DNA of 64,000 bases, from assembly GCF_964204645.1 (NCBI RefSeq), contig NC_134025.1, positions 28,550,001-28,614,000 on the forward strand, read 5' to 3'. A program made the position numbers and the translations under genes. The notes below the pieces were generated by a model, which did no database searches, was not told where the DNA came from, and saw only the letters and a program-made list of their open reading frames with translations. Positions 1 through 11,039 of the stretch are shown in pieces. Each line of letters begins with the position of its first letter. The stretch's first letter is position 1. Source of the stretch: Tubulanus polymorphus. Lineage: Eukaryota > Nemertea > Palaeonemertea > Tubulaniformes > Tubulanidae.

Positions 1-96
1 CTTGATTTTTCTAGTTTTTTAAAGATATTTTCAGTTTGTCAGTGAGTTTATTGTCTTCACTTTTTGATTTCAGTTTATTTGTTTATTGTGTTTAGA

Positions 97-356
97 TCTA
101 GTTATTTAAGTCTATTCAGGGCTATTTATTTAAGTATTTTTCTAGTTATCTAAGTATATTTAGATCTAGTTATTTAAGTCTATTTAGGCCAAGTTACTTA
201 AGTCTATCAATGTCTAGTTATTTAAGTATATTTAGGTCTAGTTATTTATGTCTATTTAGGTCTAGTTATTTAAGTATATTTAGGTCTTATTATTTAAGTC
301 TATTTAGGCCAGGTTATTTAAGTCTATTTAGGCCAGGTTATTTAAGTGTATTTACG
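97..356. repeat. 24-bp minisatellite
   Basis: About eleven copies of a 24-bp unit (consensus TCTAGTTATTTAAGTNTATT followed by TAGG). The period is exact between 237 and 356, where units begin at 237, 261, 285, 309 and 333, and looser on the left. The last units swap TCTAG for CCAGG. Because 24 is a multiple of three, the unit leaves a short spurious open frame; there is no sign of a protein. Confidence 0.85.
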
Positions 357-379
357 TCTATTTATAAACAAGTTTTCAT

Positions 380-2560
380 CATTGATAAAATTACTCTTGG
401 GATCACCAATAAAATACATTAATGTTAACTCATCAGATATTTTTAATCATGATAGAATATTGTTAGGTTATTTTTTATTGTTTTATGAACTGAGGGTAAA
501 TTTGTTATTGATAGAATTACTCTCTGGATCATCATACATTTATAGGAACGCTTCATCAGATTTCTTTTTCTGAATTTTCAAAAATTAGTTTCATTGAAAC
601 AGTTTGTAATAGACTATTTTCTATTTTGAACTGAGGGTAAATTTGTCATTGATAAAATTACTCTCAGTTCATAAGTAAACTACATGAATTATAAAGTTCA
701 ATATATTTTTTGTATTGATGAGATAATACTGTTAGGTTTTTTCATTGCCTGATGAACTGAGGGTAAATTTGTCATTGATAGAATTACTCTCAGGTCATCA
801 GTAAAATACATTAATTATAAAGTGACTAGGATTAACACTAAGATATAGTTAAGGTAAAATTGATCAGTTTTAATCATGATAGAATACTGTTAGATTATTT
901 TTATTGTTTTATGAACTGATGGTAAATTTGTCATTGATAGAATTACTCTCTGGATTATCAGTTATATACGTTTATAGGTACACTTCATCAGATTTCTCTT
1001 TTTGAATTTTCAAAAAATAGTTTTATTGAAACAGATTCAAATAGAATTTTATTATTTGTTTTTGAAAATGAAGATGAAATTACAGCTTTTTCCGATCATG
1101 ATAGAATTCTGTTTTTTATTGTTTTATGAACTGAGGGTAAATTTTTTATTGATAGAATTACTCTCAGGTCATAAGTGAAATTCATAAATTATAAAGTTAG
1201 TAGGATTAACACCAGAATATATTTAAAGTAAAATTGATCAGTTTTTATCATGATAGAATACTGTTAGGTTTTTATTATTGTTTTATGAACTGATGGTAAA
1301 TTTATCATTGATAGAATTACTCTCAGGTCATAAGTAAAATTCATAAATTATAAATTTAGAAGAATTATCAGTAAAATATATTTATAGTAAAATTGATCAG
1401 TTTTGATCATGATAGAATATTGGTAGGTTATTTTTATTATTCTATGAACTGAGGGTAAATTTGTCATTGATAGAATTACTCTCAGGTCATCAGTAGAATT
1501 CATAAATTATAAAGTTAGTAGGATTTACACTAAAATATATTCAAAATAAAATTGATCAGTTTTAATCATGATAGAATACTGTTAGGTTATTTTTATTGTT
1601 TTATGAACTGAGGGTAATCTTGTCATTGATAGAATTACTCTCAGGATCATCAGTAAAATACATTAGTAGGATTAACACTAAGATATATTTAAAGTAAAAT
1701 GGATCAGTTTCAATCATGATAGAATACTGTTGTGAGGTTATTTTTATTGTTTTATGAACTGAGGGAAAATTTGTCATTGATAGAATTACTCTCAGGTCAT
1801 AAGTGAAATTCATAAATTATATAGTTAGTAGGATTAACACCAGAATATATTTAAAGTAAAATTGATCAGTTTTAATCATGATAGAATACTGTTAGGTTTT
1901 TATTATTGTTTTATGAACTGATGGTAAATTTATCATTGATAGAATTACTCTCAGGTCATAGGTAAAATTCATAAATCATAAATTTAGAAGGATTATCAGT
2001 AAAATGTATTTATAGTAAAATTGATCAGTTTTGATCATGATAGAATATTGGTAGGTTATTTTTATTATTCAATGAACTGAGGGTAAATTTGTCATTGATA
2101 GAATTACTCTCAGGTCATCAAGAATTCATAAATTATAAAGTTAGTAGGATTTACACTTAAATATATTCGAAATAAAATGGATCAGTTTGAATCATGGTAG
2201 AATACTGTTGTGAGGTTATTTTTATTGTTTTTTGAACTGAGAGTAATTTTGTCATTGATAGAATTACTCTCAGGATCATCAGTAAAATACATTTATTATA
2301 TAGTTAGTAGGATTAACACTAAAATATATTTAAAGTAAAATTGATCAGTTTGGATCATGATAGAATACTGTTGTGAGGTTATTGTTATTGTTTTATGAAC
2401 TGAGGGTAAATTTGTCATTGATAGAATTACTCTCAGTTCATCAGTAAAATAATATGTCTTTTTAATCATGATAGAATACGGTTAGGTTTTTTTTTTAATG
2501 ATTGATGAACTGAGGGTAAATTTTGTCATTAATAGAATTACTCCTGGGTCATTGAAATAT
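380..2560. repeat. ~155-bp tandem repeat with conserved inverted repeat
   Basis: About fourteen copies of a diverged unit of roughly 150-165 bp. Each copy is recognised by GAACTGAGGGTAAATTTG, then a TTACTCTCAG block, then TTGATCAGTTTTAATCATGA and a TTTTTATTGTTTTATGAAC run. The first copies (near 487, 629 and 734) are irregular; from about 1287 the spacing is steady. CTGAGGGTAA and TTACTCTCAG inside each unit form a 9/10 inverted repeat around a loop of about 17 bp. No coding potential is seen. Confidence 0.88.
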
Positions 2561-3871
2561 TTTAGTGTGATATGGATTTGATGATGTCAGTAACATTCGA
2601 AGTAATGGAACAGATGATTATCAATCAACTTGTGTCAGGGCCATCTCTATTGATTCTTAGAATTTTTTTCAGATTAGGATTTCATTTTGGAAGACATTCT
2701 GATTAAATAAAAAAAATTAATTGTTAGATCTATTTTTACCTTTGTTTCGTGTTCGATGTCAGAAGTATTTACAAGTCAGTTGATTATTCAATAGAGCATT
2801 TGAGCATAATTGATGTCATTATAACTGTTTAAATGGAACATTTTTCCTAGAAAAAATTTATTTTAGATATCAGTTTTATATTTTTATGTGTGGGATTCAT
2901 CTTGGATGATTTTTTCTAGGATATGATTTGTATATAAGATAGATTGTAAATGAAGGAAAGAATAGATTTTTAAATCGATTTTTAATTATTTAGGAAAATA
3001 GGGAAATGAAAAAAAAAGATTTTTCTAGTTTTTTAGGTTTATTATTTCTATCCTAACTTCTATGGGGTTCTTATTTAAAGTTTTTTTTTCTCAAATGTTT
3101 CTTTTGATCTTCTTGAACCTTTGAGCACATGTAGACTATTGCATTCACTTTTTGTCCATCGTCATCTGTTCGTAGACAGAATCTAGTTTTTTGGGAAGAT
3201 GCTTCAATGGATCGTCATGATATTTGGTTTATACATGTATCTACCCTAGACACCAAAAGAAGGCTCAAACAGAATCAATATGGCCAACTGGCGGTGATTA
3301 TTGTTCGCCAAAATCAGTACTTCAGTACTTTGTACACATTTTTGAATTTTACAAGGGAAATTTTAGAGATGCTTCACCCAATTTGATTGATGTTTCTTAT
3401 ATGTGCATGCCCGTAGTGCCCATGCTTTAACAGGTTTTAACATTTAGTCTTGATAATTTGCTTATTCGTAGCATTCTCATTGGACACATCTCCATACGTG
3501 GAATTGGGGTTAGCCTAATATTGAATTGTATGAAATTGTTCCATTTATATTGGTATTCGTTCTATGATTGTGGTGAGATTAACGGTTTTTGGTTTCTGTA
3601 TATTTTCACCGGGCGCATTGTCAGATTGTCAAGCATTTCATTCAAATGGCATGGTGTCCCTAGACCACAAGTGTCAGCGCTTTTAAGGTTCTCAAACACA
3701 TTTCATATCAACAGCTATATTTATTGAATGAAATTAGTTCTAACCTTGTTTCATTTTCATATTTCCCCCATAATCTTTCATGTTTCACTTATTTCTCTTT
3801 AGTCTTTAGTCGCACAATGTATTGTCATGGCTGTGGCCTGTCCATCTATCCACATTAATAGCGGTACTTAA
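2561..3871. other. Intergenic, AT-rich, no gene recognised
   Basis: Unique-looking AT-rich sequence between two repeat blocks. Two short open frames (3224-3430 and 3458-3727, plus) resemble no family I recognise and have no convincing splice sites. Nothing else was identified. Confidence 0.5.
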
Positions 3872-4356
3872 GATGGCTAACTGGCAGCCAGATTTGATAA
3901 TTAAAACTATTATTTAGTCTAGTACTCGAAATCATTATTACCATGGAAAAGATGTAGGGTGCTAAGTGAAGCATTAGTTACATGCATGCTCAAGAAGGCT
4001 GACTGGCAGCTATATTTAATTCTCAAAACTAGGGGTGTAGTTTGAATAAGTTTGGGCTAGAGTGCCATGGTAATGATTGATATTCATTTTGGCTATGAAT
4101 TCTGAATCAAGATGGCTGACTGGCAGCCATGATTACACATACTGTTAATTTATCATTTTCAAGGGAAAGGTGTAAGGTACCACAGTGGTTGAAATCACAC
4201 TAAAATGGCTGACCTGTGACCATATTGGTTGTAAAGCTAACTGGTGACCATATCAGATTTCATTATTTTATTTTCATTATAAAGTTGGCTGACTGGTGGC
4301 TGAATTGGATTTATCTTCTTTTCATTTTCACAATCAAGATGGCTGACTGGTAGCCA
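3872..4356. repeat. Dispersed hairpin motif GGCTGACTGGCAGCC
   Basis: Seven degenerate copies of (A/T)GGCTGACTGGCAGCCA lie about 50-120 bp apart, near 3874, 3995, 4113, 4205, 4233, 4287 and 4339. The best copies form a 6-bp perfect stem (TGGCTG/CAGCCA) with a 5-base loop. The linkers between copies also share an ATATTGGATTTCATTATTTT-like stretch in later copies, which suggests a decayed tandem array. Confidence 0.7.
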
Positions 4357-5040
4357 TATTGAATTTCAGTAATCTCCTGTGTCTAGTATGCACTTGTTTT
4401 CTGCATGCAATTTTTTTCTATCGCTCTTCTCTACTACCTGCAGCTTTCTCATTCAATAAATATCAATGTACATATCAACTCAAAAGAAGCCAAACGTAAT
4501 AGTTGGCATTATCATTGAAAGGTGCACCTGGCCTAATATACCGCGTGGTAAAAACCACTCTTTCTGTGATTGTGTAGTACCAGTAATTGATGATCATCGA
4601 GTGAGTGATTGGCCTGGCCCAGTTATTCTAAAATCACTTGGGCTTTTATTACTATAGGTAAATAATGATAAAAACTAAAGATTTAGATATATCATCAAAT
4701 TGATCGACACATTTTATCCGTACTAACACTATTGTACATATTGTTAAATTGTAAATAGTTGTTGGTTTTTATTTGTATATTTTATATTTTTTTATTGATT
4801 ATAATTTCTACATGTAAATATACTTTTTAGGTATCTTTTAAACTTGGATTTTAAATATTATCTTAAAATCTTTTAATTTTCCTAACTAATTTAGCTAATT
4901 TAGCCCAGATTTTTAATACAGTTGAGTCCACATTTTCATAAATTGCTTTATTTAATACAACCATAAGAAGAATTTATCCAATCTTGGGCTTATACCTTTA
5001 CCAGTGTTTTAGAATTGTCCTGAGGTACGACGTTAAACTG
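4357..5040 (+). other. Intergenic; possible SINE 3' tail at its end
   Basis: No gene recognised. The last 25 bases before the CT microsatellite contain GAGGTACGACGTTAAACTG. This resembles the ACGTTAAAC tail region of tRNA-derived SINEs that are common in molluscs and often end in a simple repeat. I cannot see a clear tRNA-like head with A and B boxes upstream, so the element may be truncated or a chance match. Confidence 0.3.
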
Positions 5041-5640
<600 letters not shown>

Positions 5641-5646
5641 GTTTGG

Positions 5647-5649
<3 letters not shown>

Positions 5650-5676
<27 letters not shown>
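5650..5676. repeat. (GAT)9 microsatellite
   Basis: Nine perfect GAT triplets ten bases after the pyrimidine tract. Confidence 0.95.
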
Positions 5677-5678
<2 letters not shown>

Positions 5679-5830
5679 TAATACAGAATTTATACTGAAC
5701 AGCAGTTAAGAAGATTTTCATTTGACACTGTATAAGATACCTCTAGTGGATTTGTCTTAAGAGACATCGATAAGAATACTGCTTCCCTTGGGCAACTATC
5801 AAAATATTCAAGCCTATGAGTCTTTCTTAT

Positions 5831-8168
5831 AGGATAGGTCTAAGTGTAAGACTGCTCATGGGATATGTCTAGTGTAAGACTTCTAAGACTGGACTGCTTG
5901 TAGGATAGGTCTAAGTGTAAGACCTCTAAGACTGTTTAAGGGATAGGTCTAAATGTAAGACTACTAAGACTGCTTGTGGGATAGGTCTAAGTGTAAGACT
6001 ACTTAGACTGCTTATGGGATAGGTCTTAGTGTAAGACTGCTTGCGGAATAGGTCTGAGTGTAAGACTACTAAGACTGCTTATGGGATAGTTCTTAGTGTA
6101 AGACTGCTTGCGGAATAGGTCTGAGTGTAAGACTACTAAGACTGCTTATGGGATAGGTCTAAGTGAAAGACTGCTTGCGGGATAGGTCTAAATGTAAGAC
6201 TACCAAGACTGCTTACGGGATAGGTCTAAGTGAAAGACTGCTTGCGGGATAGGTCTAAATGTAAGACTATTAAGACTGCTTATGGGATAGGTCTTAGTGT
6301 AAGGCTACTAAGACTGCTTACGGGATAGGTCTAAGTGAAAGACTGCTTGCAGGATAGGTCTAAATGTAAGACTACTGAGACTGCTTATGGGATAGGTCTT
6401 AGTGTAAGACTGCTTGCGGAATAGGTCTGAGTGTAAGACTACTAAGACTGCTTACGGGATAGGTCTAAGTGAAAGACTGCTTGCGGGATAGGTCTAAATG
6501 TAAGACTACTAAGACTGCTTATGGGATAGGTCTAAATGTAAGACTACTAAGACTGCTTACGGGATAGGTCTAAATGTAAGACTACTAAGACTGCTTATGG
6601 GATAGGTCTTAGTGTAAGACTGCTTGCGGAATAGGTCTAAGTGTAAGACTACTAAGACTGCTTGCGGGATAGGTCTAAGTGTAAAACTGCTTGCAGGATA
6701 GGTCTAAGTGTAAGGCTACTAAGACTGCTTGCGAGATAGGTCTAAATGTAAGACTACTAAGACTGCTTATGGGATAGGTCTTAGTGTAAGACTTCTAAGA
6801 CTGCTTGCGGGATAGGTCTAAGTGTAAGGCTACTAAGACTGCTTGCGGGATAGGTCTAAATGTAAAACTACTAAGACTGCTTGCGGAATAGGTCTAAGTG
6901 TAAGACTACTAAGACTGCTTGCGGGATAGGTCTAAGTGTAAGACTACTAAGACTGCTTGCGGGATAGGTCTAAGTGTAAGACTACTAAGACTGCTTGCTG
7001 GGTAGGTCTAAGTGTAAAACTTCTAAGACTGCTTACCGGATAGGTCTAAGTGTAAGACTACTAAGACTGCTTGCGGGATAGGTCTAAGTGTAAGACTACT
7101 AAGACTGCTTGCGGGATAGGTCTAAGTGTAAGACTACTAGGACTGCTTGCGGGATAGGTCTAAGTGTAAGACTACTAAGACTGCTTGCTGGGTAGGTCTA
7201 AGTGTAAAACTTCTAAGACTGCTTACGGGATAGGTCTAAGTGTAAGACTACTAGACTGCTTGCTGGGTAGGTCTAAGTGTAAAACTTCTAAGACTGCTTA
7301 CGGGATAGGTCTAAGTGTAAGACTACTAAGACTGCTTGCGGGATAGGTCTAAGTGTAAGACTACTAAGACTGCTTGCGGGATAGGTCTAAGTGTAAGACT
7401 ACTAAGACTGCTTGCGGGATAGGTCTAAGTGTAAGACTACTAAGACTGCTTGCGGGATAGGTCTAAGTGTAAGACTGCTTGCGGGATAGGTCTAAGTGTA
7501 AGACTACTAAGACTGCTTGAGGGATAGGTCTAAGTGTAAGACTACTAAGACTGCTTGCTGGGTAGGTCTAAGTGTAAGACTTCTAAGACTGCTTGCTGGA
7601 TAGGTCTAAGTGTAAGACTACTAAGACTGCTTGCGGGATAGGTCTAAGTGTAAGACTACTAAGACTGCTTGCGGGATAGGTCTAAGTGTAAGACTACTAA
7701 GACTGCTTGCGGGATAGGTCTAAGTGTAAGACTGCTTGCGGGATAGGTCTAAGTGTAAGACTACTAAGACTGCTTGAGGGATAGGTCTAAGTGTAAGACT
7801 ACTAAGACTGCTTGCTGGGTAGGTCTAAGTGTAAGACTTCTAAGACTGCTTGCTGGGTAGGTCTAAGTGTAAGACTTCTAAGACTGCTTGCGGGATAGGT
7901 CTAAGTGTAAGACTACTAAGACTGCTTACGGGATAGGTCTAAGTGTAAGACTACTAAGACTGCTTGCGGGATAGGTCTAAGTGTAAGACTACTAAGACTG
8001 CTTGCGGGATAGGTCTTAGTGTAAGACTTCTAAGACTGCTTATAAGACTGTTTATGGGATAGGTACAAGTCTACGACTGCTTATGGCATAGGTCTAAATC
8101 TAAGACTTCTAAGACGGCTTATAAGACAGGAACAAATCTAAGACTGCTTATGGGTTAGGTCTAAGTCT
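5831..8168. repeat. 38-bp minisatellite, ~60+ copies
   Basis: Unit consensus GACTACTAAGACTGCTTGCG followed by GGATAGGTCTAAGTGTAA. The left half (to about 6700) mixes the 38-bp unit with a shorter ~27-bp unit lacking the CTACTAAGA segment. From about 6880 to 7980 copies are near-identical. Variants (GCTGGGTAGG, TTACGGG, TTGAGGG) recur in the same order, indicating recent amplification of multi-unit blocks. The right end decays after 8040. Confidence 0.93.
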
Positions 8169-8219
8169 AAGACTATACATAGTGTTGTAATACATGGTGT
8201 TGTGCGCTATGTAAATTGC

Positions 8220-8410
8220 TGTTAAGTTCAGCTATCTTGAAACATTGATACTTGTACTGAAACATTGATACATGTACTGAAACATTGATATGCATTGATA
8301 CATGTACTGAAACATTGATATGTGTACTGATATGGTGGCTTGTTCTACCTCCCCTTCTTAGGGGTGATGTGACCTTCTTCGCTCTTTGATATTTGAAGTA
8401 CGTATAAGAT
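8220..8410. repeat. Composite repeat with 20-bp units, copy 1
   Basis: A GTTCAGCTATCTTGAAACAT lead-in is followed by about five units of GAAACATTGATACATGTACT (20 bp), then a TGGTGGCTTGTTCTACCTCC and TTAGGGGTGATGTGA tail. The same lead-in, array and tail recur at 8615-8830 and 10726-10940. Confidence 0.8.
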
Positions 8411-8614
8411 AATGATAGATATGAAATAATGATAGATATAGAATAATATATTAAATAATAATAGGTATGAAATGATAATAAGTATAGAATAATAATAGGC
8501 TTAGTAAAATAATCATAATTTGTTTGAAATAATGTTTCTCCTTGGTTATTGCTGTATGGTAGTTGCTTCTACATCAACTTATCAACATCACTGAATGATT
8601 CTGATAGCTTCTGT
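8411..8614. repeat. Degenerate AT-rich short repeats
   Basis: Loose repetition of AATAATGATAGGTATGAA-like units (8405-8515), then unique sequence up to the next composite copy. No gene seen. Confidence 0.55.
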
Positions 8615-8830
8615 GGTGTTCAGCCATCTTGAAACATTGATACATGTACTGAAACATTGATACATGTACTGAAACATTGATATGTGTACAGAAACATTGA
8701 TACATGTACTGAAACAGTGATACACATACTGATTTGGTGGTACGTTTTATCTCCTCTCCTCTGCTTTTAGGGATATGAAAAAATGTCAGTGTTCAATAGC
8801 TCTGATAGTGGCTAGTTGATGTGACCTCAC
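8615..8830. repeat. Composite repeat with 20-bp units, copy 2
   Basis: Same organisation as the copy at 8220: a GTTCAGCCATCTTGAAACAT lead-in, about five 20-bp units, then GATTTGGTGGTACGTTTTAT and a TTTTAGGGATATGAAAAAAT tail followed by a GTCAGTGTTCAATA segment. Confidence 0.8.
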
Positions 8831-9009
8831 ACTTTTAATACATATATCAAATGAATAATAGGTATGAAATGATAAGGTATACTAAAAGAATTATGAATTT
8901 TCTCCTCCTCCTCCTCCTCGGATGATGTTGAGATTCGGGATCTCCTATCTCCTGTTCTTGAAATTTCGAGTACAAGAGACTCAAAACACTGATTGCTGTC
9001 TCTTCCAAA

Positions 9010-10705
9010 TACTGCTGATTACGGCTGAAATGAATTTCCAATTCGCATTATCATTGACGTTAATTGTCAGTGACTCAAAACACTGATCGCTGCCTCTTCC
9101 AAATACTGGTGATTGCTGCTGTTATGAATTTCCAATTCGCATTATCATTGACATCAATTGTCAGTGACTCAAAACACTGATTGCTGCCTCCTCCAAATAC
9201 TGGTGATTGCTGCTGTAATCAATTTCCAATTCACATTATCATTGACGTTAATTGTCAGAGACTCAAAACACTGATTGCTGCCTCTTCCAAATACTGATGA
9301 TTACTGCTGAAATGAATTTCCAATTCGCATTATCATTGACATCAATTGTCAGTGACTCAAAACACTGATTGCTGCCTCCTCCAAATACTGGTGATTGCTG
9401 CTGTTATGAATTTCCAATTCGCATTATCATTGACATCAATTGTCAGTGACTCAAAACACTGAATGCTGCCTCCTCCAAATACTGTTGATTGCTGCTGTAA
9501 TCAATTTCCAATTCGCATTATCATTGACGTTAATTGTCAGTGAATCAAAACACGGATTGCTGCCTCTTCCAAATACTGGTGATTGCTGCTGTTATGAATT
9601 TCCAATTCACATTATCAGTGACGTTAATTGTCAGAGATTCAGAACACTGATCGCTGCGTTATGAATTTCCAATTCGCATTATCATTGACGTTAATTGTCA
9701 GTGACTCAAAACACTGATTGCTGCCTCCTCCAAATACTGTTGATTGCTGCTGTAATCAATTTCCAATTCACATTATCAGTGACGTTAATTGTCAGAGATT
9801 CAGAACACTGATCGCTGCGTTATGAATTTCCAATTCGCATTATCATTGACGTTAATTGTCAGTGACTCAAAACACTGATTGCTGCCTCCTCCAAATACTG
9901 TTGATTGCTGCTGTAATCAATTTCCAATTCACATTATCAGTGACGTTAATTGTCAGTGAATCAAAACACTGATTGCTGCCTCTTCCAAATACTGATGATT
10001 ACTGCTGAAATGAATTTCCAATTCGCATTATCATTGACGTTAATTGTCAGTGAATCAAAACACTGATTGCTGCCTCTTCCAAATACTGGTGATTGCTCCT
10101 GTTATGAATTTCCAATTCGCATTATCATTGACATCAATTGTCAGTGACTCAAAACACTGATTGCTGCCTCCTCCAAATACTGTTGATTGCTGCTGTAATC
10201 AATTTCCAAATCACATTATCAGTGACGTTAATTGTCAGAGATTCAGAACACTGATCGCTGCCTCTTCCAAATACTGTTGATTGCTGCTGTTATGAATTTC
10301 CAATTCGCATTATCATTGACGTTAATTGTCAGTGACTCAAAACACTGATTGCTGCCTCCTCCAAATACTGGTGATTGCTGCTGTAATGAATTTCTGGGTT
10401 GCTATATCTTTGACTTTAATTGTCAGTGACTCAAAACACTGATTGCTGCCTTTTTCAAATACTACTGATTACTGCTGAAATGAATTTCCAATTCGCATTA
10501 TCATTGACGTTGATTGTCAGTGACTCAAAACACTGATTGCTGCCTTGTTCAAATACTGCTGATTACTGCTGAAATGAATTTCCAATTCGCATTACCATTG
10601 ACGTTAATTGTCAGTGACTCAAAACACTGATTGCTGCCTTGTTCAAATACTGTTGATTGCTGCTGTAATCAATTTCCAATTCCATTATCAGTGACGTTAA
10701 TTGGT
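9010..10705. repeat. 94-bp tandem repeat, ~18 copies
   Basis: Unit: ATGAATTTCCAATTCGCATT, ATCATTGACGTTAATTGTCA, GTGACTCAAAACACTGATTG, then CTGCCTCTTCCAAATACTG and TGATTGCTGCTGTT. Copies differ by a few substitutions; alternates (ATGAATTTCC or AATCAATTTCC; GACGTTAA or GACATCAA) recur in a mixed order. Each copy keeps TCAGTG...CACTGA, a 6-bp stem with an 8-base loop. No coding potential. Confidence 0.93.
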
Positions 10706-10725
10706 TTTGTATGGTATGTTAATTG

Positions 10726-10940
10726 CTGTGAGGTTCAGCTGTCTTGAAACATTATTGCATGTACTGCAATATTGGTACATGAACTGAAACATTAATACAT
10801 GTATTGAAATATTGATACACATGCTGAAACGTTGATACACATACTGATTTGGTGGCACATTCTACCTCCCTTCCTGCTTTTAGGGGTGATATGAAAAATG
10901 TCAGTGTTCAATAACTATGATACTGGCTGGTTCGATCTTT
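10726..10940. repeat. Composite repeat with 20-bp units, copy 3
   Basis: Third copy of the composite seen at 8220 and 8615, now on the right of the 94-bp array. The lead-in is GGTTCAGCTGTCTTGAAACA; about five degenerate 20-bp units follow, then GATTTGGTGGCACATTCTAC and a TTTTAGGGGTGATATGAAAA tail with GTCAGTGTTCAATAACTATG. The 94-bp array is thus bracketed by related copies. Confidence 0.78.
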
Positions 10941-11039
10941 GATATTAACATTAATGAATGATAGCTATGAAATATTAATAATAGAATTCCATTGAAAGTG
11001 TTCTCCTTCCCATTCTCATTCCCAGGGTGTTAATTAATA

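Noticed and set aside
3458-3727. 89-codon plus-strand open frame in the repeat-rich arm
   Set aside because: No recognised family, no splice sites or promoter, and composition like translated AT-rich DNA.
5831-8168. Regularly spaced repeats that could be mistaken for a CRISPR array
   Set aside because: Units are directly adjacent with no unique spacers, and the surrounding genes are animal genes with introns.
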